The translations under genes and the position numbers were made by a program. The notes beneath the pieces were generated by a model. That model was not told the DNA's origin. It searched no databases and saw nothing but the letters and a program-made list of their open reading frames with translations. From the NCBI GenBank assembly GCA_051453625.1, contig JBOZIK010000001.1:145091257-145155256 (forward strand): DNA of 64,000 nucleotides. The letters are read 5' to 3'. Source of the DNA: Welwitschia mirabilis (lineage: Eukaryota > Gnetophyta > Gnetopsida > Welwitschiales). Shown piece after piece: positions 10,341 through 24,190 of the stretch (position 1 is its first letter; every line of letters starts with the position of its first letter).

Positions 10341-11982
10341 TTTTATTACTTTAGGATTATTTTTCTATTTAAAATATCTTTTGTTCATACTTTGGTTTAA
10401 TTTTTTTAGTTGTAAGTCTAATGTTTGAAAGTATCTTTAAAATTAAAACAGAGAAAGAAAAAAATCTTGGATGAAAGGTTTTGAGATTTATATTTTATCT
10501 TAAACTATAATTATAAGTTAAATCGTTTTTAAAACTTAGTAGGATATATATCTAACATAATCACATATTATGCACGTACCTAGTTTTCTCTATAGAAAAC
10601 AAAACCTACTTGTTTATTATGGTTTTCAAAACTTTTTTGGTTGTTAAAACTCAATGAAACATATCATGCTTTATCAAGTGTTAGTTATTTTTTGAACCTT
10701 AGACAAATCTTGTCATAAGATTTGTTAACTAATTTCCATTGACTTTTTATGGTGTGCTTGTTACAATAAACCCAACATTCCGCTTATGCTAAATATTACT
10801 CATTATTTTTTTAGATGAACCAAATTTTTGAAGTAAACATTAAATTGTGTATAAATAGGGGCGGGATGTTGAACCCCAAAAGCATGCACATTAAGTATCA
10901 GTCTTCCTATACTAATTACCTAGCTATACTAATTATCATATAAAGTGTACTCCCAATGGGTGCTACTCTCTTTAGTGGGATACATGTCTTTCATTTACAA
11001 GTTCACACATTTAAACCTTTAAATGCCTTAGTTAATACACAATATAACTCTAAGCACAATTAAACCAATCGGTTGGGAAATTGTGTTGTTGCACTCTCTT
11101 TGAATGTTTTATTAAACATCTACTTAGCACATATTGAGGCCTTAGGTGTAATTCCATGGTTTGTTGGGTGTATTAAATCACTCATTTGCACAATATTGTG
11201 GTTATACTCCTAGAGGAGGTATGATCATTAAAAGTTTGAGTTTCATATCTTTCATATATAATGTAAGTATTTTAAAATATTAAGTCATCACATAATACAT
11301 GAACTAAGAAAATAATTATATCACTTAAAAATGTAGAAATAATTACATCAAAAACATTAAACTTGAAACTTTTAGTAACCATCCATATGAATAATTATGA
11401 TATAGTAAATAAGTGAAATGTTAGAAGTCATAAATGAGAGAACATATTAAAGGCACATTAAATTTATAACCATCTTCTAATTTGCAATAAATTAACTTAC
11501 AACCTCTTCTATCATGGAGTTTCTATCATAAAGTATTTATACAAGCTTAGGACTGAGCTAAGGCTTAATAGTAAATTAAGAATGTCTCATATTTTAATAA
11601 TTACCTAGTTAGAGTTGAATTAAGAGTGGCTTAAACTAATTGTTGTAATAGTTGGATTTCTTTATATAAATGGAAATCTAGAATAACAAAACCAATTTAC
11701 AATCCTTGGAAATAAATTAGGTGTTAAATCCTCTAATCTTGTTAAAAGGATTTGAAAGAGCAAAAAGGATTTTATCAGTTTTTATCATATAGAAAGAATG
11801 GTCAAAGACTAATATAAGATGCACACTTAAAAGATAATTTTGTTTTTCAAATTTTAAATTAGACAAGGCTAATACAACTAAATTTTCCTAGTCATTTCAT
11901 TAGTGATGAATTTTAGAAACAAGACTCTACAAAGTGTTAGCATTCATTTTATTATTTTAAAATAATGTTATTATGGTATAAG
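10341..11982. other. AT-rich spacer
   Basis: I see no coding frame, RNA gene or clear repeat end here. Short stretches resemble decayed LTR sequence but cannot be paired with anything in the window. Confidence 0.6.
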
Positions 11983-12504
11983 TGTCGTGCAATATGAAAG
12001 CATAGAACCATCAGAGTGGAATAAAAACAAAGAAAAATAACAGAGATAAAACACTAGAGTTTAACATGGCTAGACAATGTGCCCACATCCATGGAAAGGT
12101 AATTCACCTTTGTCCTTATAGCTAAAGGAAAATTAATAATGCAGAAGAATACAATAGAGCTCCACAATATAGCAATAATGGTTATAGCTTCTTGCTAAAC
12201 ACTTCCCTTCTCATACAACCCTCACAACCACACAATGCTAATACAACATAATGAGCCTCCAAGTTCCTCTTATATAAGCTTGGAATTAGGTTTAAACATG
12301 GAGAACCCTAAAATAAGCATGTTCTTATCATTTATTAGTTCTTTGTTTTTTTTAATGTTTGAATTCATGCTTATCTTGGGCATGTCAATATTAGGCTTAA
12401 TTACAACTCATAAATCAATGTTTAACTCATTTACTAATAATAGAAAGCCTAATTTAGCTCACATGCCACTAATAAAGAGCCTAATTTTAGCTTACATTCC
12501 AACA
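11983..12504 (-). repeat. 3' LTR of element C
   Basis: It starts tgtcgtgcaa and ends cattccaaca on the plus strand. It aligns over its whole length with 16499-17097. On the minus strand the adjacent polypurine tract CAAGGTGGATAT (12505-12516) marks its inner boundary. Confidence 0.82.
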
Positions 12505-12516
12505 ATATCCACCTTG
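12505..12516 (-). promoter_or_regulatory. Polypurine tract of element C
   Basis: Minus-strand CAAGGTGGATAT directly precedes the LTR start TGTTGG. The form is usual for Tork-type elements. Confidence 0.65.
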
Positions 12517-12639
12517 AGGAAAAACTTTCTTCTAAATCTTCAACATCAAATCCTTGATTCTTATCTACTTAGCTACCTTTGATGGAGTTGCACGAAGTCG
12601 AAACACCTTATGAAATTCTTTAGTTAAAGTGGATTTATT

Positions 12640-13080
12640 AATACATTTGTTGGGTTTTTTTGAAGTATGAACCTTTTAAAAATCAACACATCTTTCCTCA
12701 GTCTATTATTAACAAAATGATCTTTCACCTAGATGTCTTTGGACCTCCTATGAAATGCTAGATTATGGGCTAAGAATATGATACTTTAATTATTATTGAA
12801 TAGTGTTATCTCCATTTAATAATGTCCCAGATCTTTAATGAGATTCTTTAGTCACATTCCTTTCGTGTAAGGAATTAAAGCAACAACATATTATACTTCC
12901 ATGTTTGAAAGAGTCACCACAAATTATAACTTCAACTTTCATGAAACAAATTCTCCTACCAATATGAATACTGAACTTAATGTGGACTTCCCCTTATCTA
13001 AATCATCAGTTAAATCTGAATCATAGTATCTTGTAGTTATCTTCTTATCTTTTTGTAGTAGATGCACACCTTTGAAGTTT
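12640..13080 (-). pseudogene. RNase H of element C pol
   Basis: In one minus-strand frame one reads TLSNMEV, then YVVALIP, LKNLIKDLGHY, FLAHNLAFHRRSKDI and DHFVNNRLRKDV. These correspond in order to the copia RNase H landmarks A-L-S-S-M-E-A-E-Y, the L-K-x-L-L segment, F-L-A-x-N-P-x-x-H-x-R-S-K-H-I and H-H-F-V-R. Stops replace several residues, including the Glu-Tyr region. Confidence 0.82.
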
Positions 13081-14200
13081 CTTTTAGATACCTAAGAATT
13101 CATTACACTTATTTGTGATGCATTTTATTCTTCATAAACCTATTGAGAAGGTCCATACCATGTGCAATATCTATTTTTGTGTTGACCATTACATACATCA
13201 AACTGTCAACTATCATAAATTGGAGTACTTAAAATATATAATCCTCTTCATTAGTGTTCAGAGACAACTAAGAAGAAAATCTAAAATGCTTACTAGTGGG
13301 GGTACTTAAAATATTTGAATCTTACATTGTTAACCTCAATAACTTTCTTGATGTATTCACTATTAAGATATCCATAACTTCCTCCCCCTTTTTTTTTGTC
13401 TCGATTAGTATTCATGTTAAGAATTTTTTTGGCTTTCCTACATATCAAACTTAAATGATAAGAGTTTCTTTAGCTTCTTGATTTCTACCTAATTATCTTT
13501 TGTAATAAGGATATTATCCACACATAAGACTAAATTAATAAAGCTACCTTCTTCAAAATTTATGCTATACACACAAGAATATTTAGGAATCCTTTGAAAG
13601 TTAGTTTTACTTATGAAGTAAGTAAAACTTTTATACCATTTCTGACGACTTTACTTTAGTCCATACAGTAATGGTTTTCTTTGTCTTTTTATCATGAACC
13701 CTTTTAATTACTTCATATAGATCTCTTTCTCTAGTTTTCCATTTGAGAATGCAATTATTATATTCATTTGTTCTAACTCAAGATCCCATAATGTAGCTAA
13801 TATCAAGATAATCAAAATTAATGCGAACTTTTCCACTAGTGAAAATACATCAAATAAATCTACTTCAATATTTTAAACATAAAATTTAGCAATTAGCCTT
13901 TCTTTGAACCAATCCATAAACTTAGATGTAAGATGTTTCATCTTGAAAAATCATCTATAATCTATGGCCTTGATTCCTTTTAGAAGTTTCACTAACTCCC
14001 AAGTCCGGTTCTTTAGAAGATAATGCATCTCTTCTTTCATAGTTATATGGTAGTTACTCTTGTGAGTAGATTTCATATCCTTTTGATAAGACATTGGCTC
14101 ATCCAGTATAACAATTGACGATGGAAATCCATACTCATCATCATACTTAATAGCTAGAATAACTTTGATAGGTGTGAAAGATCTTTAAAGGTCCACATAA
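13081..14200 (-). pseudogene. Reverse transcriptase of element C pol
   Basis: On the minus strand from 14100 downward one reads EPMSYQKDMKSTHKS, MKEEMHYLLKNRTWELV, then KGIKAID and a broken K-A-R-L-V-A-K block, and near 13520 VLCVDNILITKDN, the catalytic box in which the usual YVDDIL is CVDNIL. The order and spacing fit copia RT. Frameshifts and stops are many. Confidence 0.8.
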
Positions 14201-15205
14201 GGTTGAGGCTACTCCACCTCAATTTGTGTATCTGTAGCTTCTTATTGCTTAGCATCGTCCAAGTTCTCCTTATCATTATTTCCATCAACATCTTCATCTT
14301 TGTAAAAACTTCCTCTTCAGACTATTATGCTTCATTTGCATCTCACTTTTCTCTTTTAAAGGACTAATCCATTAAAAGATGACATATCTTATGAATAAGA
14401 TATTTCTTAAACAAAGATCCCAAAGATTAAATCCTTTAGTTTCTTTTACATATTCAAGAAAGATGCACTTCTTATATTTTAATTCCAACTTAATTATTTA
14501 AACATCTAGAATATGAACATGTGTTGGATAACCAAAGATTCTGAGATGTTCATATGTTACTAGAAAAACCCTTCACATCTCCTTTGAAGTTTTATCATCA
14601 ATAGCAAATGATAGTTTCTTATTCACCAAGTAATAAGTAGTATTTACTGCCTCTGTCTAGAATTTTTCCTCCACTTGGATAAATCTCATCTTTCTTCTAA
14701 CATGTCCTAAAATGTATACTTCATCCTTTCTTAAATACCATTTTATTGTAGTTTACCTTGAACTATAAGTCATCTTTTAATTCTTTCTGACTTGCATTAT
14801 GCCTCAAATGCCTTAAGCTATATTCTTTATCACAAATAGTTTTAAAAATACTTGATCTTCTTCTTGTATATTTATTTACCCAGGCTTGAATTCTTTAAAA
14901 TTTTAAAAAAATTTAAACTTGGCTTTAAGAGAAAAGACCCATAATTTTCTTAATTTATCATTACTAAATGTAACAAAGTACTACGCATTTCTCAACGAGG
15001 CTTTAAAAAAACTCCAAAAATTACTTTGAAGCGGATCTAGGATATCTTTTTTTCTTAACAAACTAGTAGAAAACTTTATCATGTATTACTTTTCATAGAT
15101 AAAATTCTCACATAAATCATACTCCATCTTTTACAGTCTTGGAATAAGTTTCATTTTCGTTAACTTCTTTAAGCCTAGATCACTGACATGTTCAAGATGT
15201 TTATT
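14201..15205 (-). pseudogene. Integrase region of element C pol, decayed
   Basis: Located between the pre-integrase segment and RT. In minus-strand frames there are scattered pieces of integrase (an E-x-x-N-x-x-F-Q-like segment and H-L-R-x-F-G near 14520) but no intact triad. The assignment is by position plus these pieces. Confidence 0.5.
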
Positions 15206-15560
15206 CTACAACATTAATATGGTAGTAGCTCCATCTAAGGAATCATCATCACTTGCAATCATGTATTCTAGAAACTTGTAGAGATTTCCTTCCTTCTTGG
15301 TCCTAATTATCACAAGGAAACCTATGATAACTTTAAGTGTGTCATATTCTTTAATAAACTTATAATAAAGTCCATCTAAAACTCTAAGAGGAATAGTATT
15401 TCTCTTCATTTTTTGTCCATGTTACACATCTCTCAAAGTTCTCACAACTTCATAATATGTTTTGATTCTAATTTTGCCAACACCAATGATCTTAGCTTCA
15501 ACATGTGCATCCATTAATAACTATCCTCCATTAGTTTCTTGGCATGTGTAAAATCGATAT
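15206..15560 (-). pseudogene. Pre-integrase segment of element C pol
   Basis: A 67-codon open stretch (15206-15409, minus) reads RVLDGLYYKF, DTLKVIIGFLVI, KKEGNLYKFLEYMIASD. It matches the segment that follows the protease in Tork-type polyproteins, where L-D-x-x-G-Y, V-L-K-V-x-x-G, and L-Y-x-L-x-G-x-T occur in this order. Confidence 0.7.
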
Positions 15561-15899
15561 TTATGAGATATAATATTTCACAAAGCTCCCAAATCAAGAA
15601 TCCATTCATCCCTACTAGGTGAATCTATGGATGTGAGCACATCTCTAGATTCTTTACAAGAATAAACTTCGTTTTATTGCTAGGAGAAATAGATGTAGAT
15701 GTTTCCTTATTATTCTATTCTTATTTTTCCTTTCATTCCTTGCATTCTTTGATGAAATTTTCCCTTTTGTAATAATAGTAATAGTTTAAATTATCATTAT
15801 TGCCCTTTTCATAGTTAAACTTTGATCTAAATGAATGTATCACATCCTCTCTTCATAGTCTAGCCTTCAACTACTAGGCCTTTAATAGCTTGTTTTGCA

Positions 15900-16440
15900 T
15901 TGATTATTTTAATCCATTCCTATGATAAGAGAGCTATAGTCCCTATGTCCATTTCTATGGTATCTTTAACATAGAACAACATTATTACAAGAGATTTATA
16001 AGAAGGTAATAGTGATATGAAAAGAATAAGGGCTTGATCCTCTTTCCTAATCTCCATATCAATGCTTGATAAATGATACATTAACTCATTTAGAGAATTC
16101 AAAGATCTACTATGGACATTATTTCCTTTATTTTGATCTTGTAAAGCTGTAACAAAAGTATAGATTATTTGTTAGTGACTTGATCATGTACAAGCTCTTC
16201 AGCTTTATCCATAGTCCAATAGTAGAGTCTCCCTTCACCTTATAAATATGATCTAATCTGCAAGAATCAACCTAATAGTGCTTTGGGCCTTTATATCCAA
16301 ATCCTTCCAATCCTCATATAGCATGTCAGAAGGATTCTTGATCTTCCCTTGAAGTGCCTTATGTAATGCTTGTTGAATGAGCAGATTTATTCTTACCATT
16401 GAATTTTTCTACATCAAACATGATGTTCAAACCTCTAAGG
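15900..16440 (-). pseudogene. Gag of element C (UBN2-type)
   Basis: The minus-strand open stretch at 15920-16102 reads LNELMYHLSSIDMEI, EDQALILFISLLPSYKSLV and MLFYVKDTIEMD. This matches plant copia gag: the block with L, a short spacer, E-D-x-A-L-I-L-L-x-S-L-P, then K-D-T-I. The rest toward 16440 is shifted. It is followed, in the element's 5' direction, by the primer binding site. Confidence 0.75.
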
Positions 16441-16485
16441 CAATCCTAATAGATCTTAAGTAACTGCCTTATTCAAAACCTATAA

Positions 16486-16497
16486 GCTCTAACACCG
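16486..16497 (-). promoter_or_regulatory. Degenerate primer binding site of element C
   Basis: The minus-strand sequence CGGTGTTAGAGC differs from the initiator-tRNA complement TGGTATCAGAGC at three positions, all transitions. It sits just inside the right LTR. Confidence 0.65.
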
Positions 16498-16498
16498 A

Positions 16499-17097
16499 TT
16501 TTTGCACAACATGAAAGCATAAAATTGTTAAAGTGGAAGAAAAACAAATAATGAAAGTAAACTATAACAAGGAAGTAATGAAAATAGTACATCATAAGTT
16601 AATGTGGTTCAAGAATGTACCTATGTCCATGGAAAAGGGGATTTACGTTTATTCTTATAGCTAAAGGAAAATCAACAATGGAGGAGAATAAAATAAAGTT
16701 TAGTAATATAGTAGAAGTAATTCTAACTTCTTGCCAAATGCTTTTCTTCTCATTTAATTCTAATAATACAAGCCACAATTCTCATACGAAGAAATAAGCC
16801 TCTCAAGAGCCCATTCTATGGACCCAAGATTAGGGCTAAACATGGAAAACCCTAGAATAAGAATTTTATTTCATTTATTAGTTGTTATTTCTTTCTTTCT
16901 TTCTTTCTTTATCTCTTTCTTTGTTTATTTCTTTTACTTTTTCTTATTTGATTTCATGCTTATCTTGAGCACATCTATTATAAACTGAATTATGAATCAT
17001 ATAGCAATGTTTGGCTCATTTGCTAATAATAAAATTCCTAATTTAGACTTACATGTAAATAATAAAGAGCTTAATTTTGCCTCACATCCTAATAACA
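16499..17097 (-). repeat. 5' LTR of element C
   Basis: This is the partner of 11983-12504. It is longer mainly because of a tttc microsatellite at about 16889-16911. It ends catcctaataaca. Confidence 0.8.
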
Positions 17098-20000
17098 AGT
17101 TAGAAGAGACTTAATAGAAAGACCTAAAAATCCTAAGAAAAGATCCTGATATGTGAATAGAGAACATTCTTTAATGGAAGAGGAAAACGAATATATACAT
17201 ATATATATTTTTAGAGGTTAAGGTAGGTAGGTAGGTATGTGCCACATAAAATCTTAATGGTACTTGAACTTATACAAATAATATGCCCCTACCAACACAA
17301 GAGTTTGAACTCAGGACCCCATGTTTATTATGTCCAAGACTTCACCATTGTGGTAATCCATCTTAGATGGAAAAATAATCTTTGTTATCAAGAAACTCAA
17401 ATTTCTATTTAATTAATGTTATTATTTTATTATAATTGCTTTTATTTAGCATACACCTAATATTTTTTAATCATTTACAATATTTAGAAATAAGTAATGT
17501 TATCATTTATAGTTAGTAGCAAAATAATGGTAATGAAATTCTAATTTAAAAAAACGTTTTTAAATTGAAATATTTTAGATCAATAATTTAAGGACATGGA
17601 TGTAATATTGTTTCACAATTTGCATTATTAATTCCATTGAAAGATTCCAAATCCAATGGTCTAGTATGATAAGTGCATGAAGCTAAGAATTAAGCATAAA
17701 AAATTGAAAAATAAGAAGTATATTAATTGCTTAGATTTCCTTATGATAACCAAGTATCTCACTATGGTAAACTTTTATGTCAAGCATGTTGAACAATTAG
17801 TAGTTTAATAAATGTTAATAAAATATATTAAGATCTTAATCATGAATACTAATTAGAGGGTGAAATTGAAGGGATATCATACAATTACTTATCATTGTGT
17901 CTACATGGAACTGAAGATTTTCTTTTAATTTCTTGTCTAAATACTATTGTATTTACTAATTATTTATTTATTGGATTTTACGTGTATTTTAGAATGTGCC
18001 ATTTTGACTGAATTTCCCTTCCAAATATTATTTTACTTAATGCCCCTTTACTTGTTGAAATGTACTTGTTTTGAAAATTTACTTTCTAGTAGTAGTGTAT
18101 TAGTTTAATGACGTATGCATGTAAGACATTTGTTTCATAAAAGTCTTACATGAAGCAATTTCATGATGATTGAAATTGATTTTAACATCTTGATTTAAAC
18201 TCTTCATTATGTCAACAATTTGGATATCGTATGACCTATTAATAAAATTTCCATTTATTAAGCAAGAAAAACCTTTCATATGACTTAAGTATAACAAGTA
18301 TCTTAAAAAATATATATAATTTCATTACAACTTAATTTCCAACTTAATATTCATATATTTTTATATAATCCATCAATTTCTCCTCAAAAATTCCTTGAAT
18401 AACATTTTAAATTTAACATTGGTAATATCATTTATTTAATTGTTAATATTTATAGTTTGTTGTTAACATGGGATACCCTTGAGGGTTATATTTTTCTATT
18501 AATATAAGATACCCATATTAAGGAAGTCCTTACCATCCCTTAGTTAACATCCCCTATGCATAACTTTGTTTATTTCTTGATCCCTAATTATGGATTGATT
18601 TTCATTTAACTTTAATAGGTTTTTCTTCATCTGAATCTTGATTTCTATCTTATTATCTATCATTCTTAGTAACCTAATTGTGTTTTCTAATTCATTCAAT
18701 AGAATTATAGTTAAAACAAAATGTTATATTCATTTTGATTAATGCATTTGTATTAACCCATTTTCATCCTTAATTTACTCTAGTTCCTTTTTACATTTAA
18801 AGTTTGTATAGGCATCATCAATATAATAAGCGGATATTAAAAAATATTAAAATGATTTAGAAAGAGATTTGTTTAATTTTCATGAAAAATAGATGAAGCT
18901 TTTATTTCATTATAGTTTTATGAAATATACTTTACAATCTTTTATAAATGTTAATAGCAGTTTGTATATAGGATAATTATAAAATGATAAGAAATAAAGC
19001 CTAGCATGGGAAACAAAATTAACATATTAATAAATAATGATGCTAGCATTTTGTCAGAATGATGTAAATTTATCTTATTTTTCAAAAATCTTGCAAAAAT
19101 GAAGAATTGTTTTTCATTTTTAGGTAATTAGTTGAATGATCATGGAAATAGTAAATATCTAACAATTTTAATACTTTTTGAGCATATTTCAATGATGATG
19201 ATGATGTTGAAGCTACAAGAGATTAAGGCAATCATGGAGAGCTAAAGATCCTTCAACATCATCCCATGATTGTGCACTTTTTATCTAGTAGTTTAATGGT
19301 GAGATTTCTCACAAGATGCCATTCTAGTGATGATATGATATTACTTTCGATTGTGTTTCCTATTATTATCAAGACTATTGGTAAATCATTTTATGTGATT
19401 GAGATGAATTCCAATGAATTTACATGGTTATTATATGATGTTTATGATTAACCTACTATTTCAAACTTGACTTATATCTTCATTATCTATTTTTAAGGAT
19501 GTTAAATCTTCTGGTAATGTTAAAATTGTCAATTTTGATGTGAGAAGTCTTCTAAAGTAAAATAGAATCTACAAACTATTCATGAAACCATAAAACATAT
19601 AAAAAATGAAAAAAATAAAATTCCAATATTTTTGTGAATTTATAGTTCCATGTAAATGTCATATAGTAGAAAGTTTAATTAAAACTTACAAAGATTTTGA
19701 TTTTGGATCTTGTTATATGGTTTCTAAACCTCTCAACCTCTCTTATAACTTAATAGAATTACATATAACATTATAAATAATTATTAAATAATTTTAAATA
19801 TGTTTATCATCTCATAACCCTAGATTCTACCACAGTATTTAGTTTTGGAGTGATTTAAAAGCCTTTTCTGTTGTTTTTAGCCATTTTAGTTAAATTTTAC
19901 CATTTGTTTTCATTTTCTCCCTTATTATAATTATTATCAATCATTATATTCTATTTCCATACCATTTGCACCTACTAGAAGGCTTTGGCAAGTTTGATGC

Positions 20001-20109
20001 CCATTCACTTTCTACTTTTTTCGATCATTTTAATAGGATTTTTGAGTTAAGCATTGACATTTAAATGATTTAATATTAATAAAGGGCCTTTTAATTAATT
20101 CAATATGTT

Positions 20110-20148
<39 letters not shown>

Positions 20149-23100
20149 ATATATATATATATATATATATATATCATTTTTTAATTTTGATTCCAAAATT
20201 TCAAGTTTTTCTTACTTTTTTTTTACCATTTTTTGAAAATTTTATGCTTTTCCATTGAGTTTTTAGCATTAAAACATAAGAAAATCTATGATTTGATAGT
20301 TTCATATAAAATTTCAATTTATATTAGATTATTTAAAACTAAAGTAGAGTGATTTTAATATAAATATTTAAAAATGTTGGATTTCTTATTTGTTTTTCTT
20401 ATCTTTCTAACTTTCCTATAAACAATTGCCATATTTCTCTTAGGAATGCTACTAAATTGATTTTGAATATTTTATAATTTACTATTCTAACTTTTCTACC
20501 TTCTCTTCACATGTTCTGCTTTTTTGTTTTTATTTTTGAATATGTTTATTTCCTTTATATTAGTTATTTTTGGTCATTTCATTAAAAAATAATCTTTTAA
20601 GCATGTATTTTGGACATAAATTAAGATCCATTGAAATATATATACCTTTTTTGAAGTAAATTTTAATTTTTTAGAACTTTGAATTATGTGGAATATTTCT
20701 AACTTTACATTAAAAAATAATTGTTAAAAATTATTTTCCAATTTTTAGATACATTAAAACATTTTTTATTATGATTTTTCTTAGATTTTTATTCTGAATA
20801 ATTTGGTTTTTAAACTAAAATTAAGAAAGTTTTTAGAATGACCAAAATGTTCAATCATCATTTCCCAAATTTGTACAAATTTATTAATATTCTAGCCAAA
20901 AACATACCATAGGATGTTGTTTTTACATTGTTTAATTAATATGCTTTATCTTTATTTAGTTAATCATGTAAATTTCTCAATACTAGGATACAATGTTTTG
21001 ACAAGTTTGAGGATGCCATAGTATTTCTTTATATCTCTCTTTCATCTTCTCTCTTTTTTCTAGTTGCATGCTAAATATATGTTTTTAGGAAATTTCCTTG
21101 AATAAATCTTTAAATATTACTATGTTTGTTAAGCCTATCATATGCATTGATAAATATGAGTAAAGGATTATTCTATTATTTTGCACTCAAATTCTTGAAT
21201 TTTCATCATGCATTTTTCATGGATTACAAGTTAAAATTTATAAAGTATACTCGATTTTTAATTTGTTTAAGAATATATGGTTTTTACTATTTACAAAATA
21301 GTAAACTATAACTAACTTTTACTTTTCATAATTTTCTCAATTTACACTTAATCATCATATTGTTTCATTAGAAAAATGAGTCAATTTGATAGTTGTTAAC
21401 TTAATGTGACACTTATGCTCAGTTACATGAATCATTTCATTTGAAAGTTTCTATGGAGTGAATGAATGCATTTAAGTATACTCAATGATTATAAATGATT
21501 TTTTTTAACATATAAATGATTTCTTAAATATGTGATTTTCTTTCTCTATTAACGATGTGCTTAATGCATTGTAGTAAACTACATTTCTAAATAAGTTTTC
21601 TTATGTACATAACATTATTTAATTCTTTATTATTATGATTTTCTATCATAATTCATTTTGAAATAGTAATATTACAAATTGTTATCAAATTAAAGTGATA
21701 ATGTTGGTAAAATAGCTTTGATTTATAGCATATACTTAGTTTTTCCAATTTGATACTTTTGTACTCACTACTATTTATAAATGTTTAAGGTATCTTTATA
21801 AAGTTATTTTAATAACACTTTCTACTTTAATGTATACTACATGATTTTTAGTAGAAGTCAAGAAATCTACATTTCTGCAATGTTAAGTCTACATTAGAAG
21901 ACAACCTTTGAAATAGAAATTATACATTAAAATATTAACAATAAATGTCATAACGGGACATTGAATAGAAGATTTGCATATACTAGTGTTTATACATATG
22001 AAGAAGTATGGTGAAAAAAGGACAAGAAAGTTAGCAAGAATAGTGTGTTATTTAAACAAGCATGTGGAAGGAGAGGTTATAGGGGTATGAGTGTTGTTAC
22101 AACATGATGCATGAGATATCAAAATCTCCTTTTTATCTTTTTCATGTCTATTTTCTATTCTTTTCATTTCACTTTAGAATTTCTTTATTCATGATATGAA
22201 CTTCCATGGAAGATCCTACAAGGATCTGCCATCCTTAGAATATGGATTATTTAGAATTTAAAAGAAATTTTGAGATTCATTTAAAGGTGATTATGACAAT
22301 GAAGGGAAAGAAGTCTACTAATGTGATGAATGATGAAATAACTAGCTAGATGTTGTAAAGTGGCTAAAAGGAGGAGGCCATAGACAGTAGATATTAGATT
22401 GGAAATTGAAGTTTTTGCACTTTTATATCTTCATAATATCCTTAGCAATGACTTATCACATATAAATGTAATTAGAGGTAATGGAATCTATTCATATTTC
22501 CTTTTATTTGATAAGAATAACATTAGTGATAATGCATGGTAGTGGTAGGGTACTAGTTTTTTCTATGAGATCTATTAACTTATCAATAATAAAAATAACA
22601 CATGTTATGCTGCCTCTTAAGAATTATGATATTCATGAGATAAATAGCAATTTTATTAACTATTTTGACATGGGTATTAGGATAAGCACTATTAGTGATA
22701 ATCTTAAAAAATCTAATTTATGCTTACCCATAAAAGTGGCTTCAGTTATTATTACATCATAAGATAATCCTATATGATTAGTAATAACATTCATATCATC
22801 ATTTTAAAAAAATAATTATTCTATACGTATTAGGAATATTCTTGATAAAGAAAATGAAATTAGAATCAACTCTACTCCATTAAATATAGCAGTGATTTCA
22901 GAGTTATCTCAACCTCTAGCATTTTTTTCAATATTTAGAGACAAGCTTTAACAATAAATAATTCTTTTTGGTAGCAATGTGAAGGAGGTCATTCTAACCT
23001 CCTTCAACAAGGAACTTAAGGAAAATGATTATGATGCAAGCTAGGAACAGTTTTGACATTCTCTTTATGAGAAAACTAATTGGTTGACATGGTTAAGAAA

Positions 23101-23182
23101 TAGGATTTTGTAAGAAAAAACAGGGAAAAAAAGCAAAACTCATTAATGAAGGATAATCCTTGGGGAAAAAAATTAAACCAAG
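17098..23182. other. AT-rich spacer with simple repeats and a SINE-like scrap
   Basis: No supported gene. At 17260-17350 a stretch with gagtttgaactcagg followed by accccatg and tcaccattgtgg looks like a tRNA-derived SINE relic. A 93-codon open frame at 22481-22762 and the broken frames after it up to 23130 look weakly coding but match nothing I know. Scattered shorter open frames are compatible with chance. Confidence 0.55.
20113..20174. repeat. Compound microsatellite (CT)n-(TA)n
   Basis: About 17 CT units (20113-20146) are followed at 20149 by about 13 alternating A/T dinucleotides. Confidence 0.97.
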
Positions 23183-23732
23183 CTTGAATTAGTTAGGATA
23201 CTATGTGGAAAATAGAAAAACATCCATGTGTAATAGCCATGTTGGAAATGAGCATCCATTTAATTTAACATGTTCATAAGGAGTCTAGGTGTAATGCATA
23301 TGCTATATTTAGAATTTGAGTGTAATGAATACTTTATGTATTCAAATCCATTTATGCTAAAACATGTAAGAGGCTAATATTATAGAATTCAATGTTAGGA
23401 TTCATCTTGAATCCTTATAAATAAGAGCAAGGAATGATATGAAGAGTATGCTTTGAGAGGCCGAGTTGAGAATGAGAAGTCTTTTAGAGTAGGAAGTGTA
23501 AGAGGAGCTTTCGATTAGAACTTAAGGAGAAGGTTCCTTATGTAATATCTTGGCTCACTTGTATTTTCTTTTAAAGTTTACTAAGTATCACTATAACGCT
23601 ATATTTATTAGAATCCTAAAATATAGGTTTTCTTAAATCTTTTACCATAATTTCTTAATAAAATTTTCCCTCTACTTCTTTTTCCTCTTGTGTAAAGCAC
23701 TAATTCATTTAGATCATACTATCTTTACAACA
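23183..23732 (+). repeat. Left LTR of element E
   Basis: Paired with 24191-24742 by block-by-block similarity. It ends ctttacaaca, followed by the primer-binding-site-like TGGTATTATTGGC at 23736-23748. Confidence 0.65.
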
Positions 23733-24190
23733 TAATGGTATTATTGGCAAGTATATAAAGAAAAATTACAAGCATTTAAAAAAGCAAAAAGAAAGTGAAA
23801 AAAGATACTATGTTAAGAAAGAATCTCAAAAAAGAAATATATCTTGCAAATATTAATAGGACAAAAGACATGTTAAAGGAGGAGAGCAAACTTATAGGAA
23901 AGAAACATTTCGCAAGTTAAAGAACTGGCAAGAAGGAAGGCCATAAAGCACAATGTCTTTCTTGTGTTTAATGGAATTGAGAACATGGAAGATAGACCAC
24001 TTACGGATGATTCGATCTATGGTACATAGAAGCATCTAATGGTCTAAAAGGGAGATCTTGCCTCAATGTTTAAATTTTAATGTTTTGATGATTATGTGGG
24101 TGCTATAGTATTACTTCTTCTCACTTAAGGATGATTTTATTTTCAAGAGAAAGTACATGATAATCCTCAAAAAAGAAAATTAAAGTGAGT

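Larger units (their letters stand above)
11983..17097 (-). mobile_element. Element C: decayed Tork-like Ty1/copia LTR retrotransposon
   Basis: Direct repeats at 11983-12504 and 16499-17097 share long stretches (for example catgaaagcata and aaacatgg.gaaccct) and bound an internal region that reads gag, pre-integrase, integrase, RT and RNase H on the minus strand. A degenerate primer binding site lies inside the right LTR and a polypurine tract inside the left LTR. The wording of gag and of the pre-integrase region is that of the Tork group rather than of Sireviruses, an inference from family knowledge. All frames are broken. No matching 5-bp flanking duplication is visible, so the ends may have eroded. 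Confidence 0.87.

Noticed and set aside
22481-22762. A 93-codon plus-strand frame with weakly coding-like continuation
   Set aside because: No family recognised; noted in the spacer entry and as a possible relative of element E, but not strong enough for a gene call.
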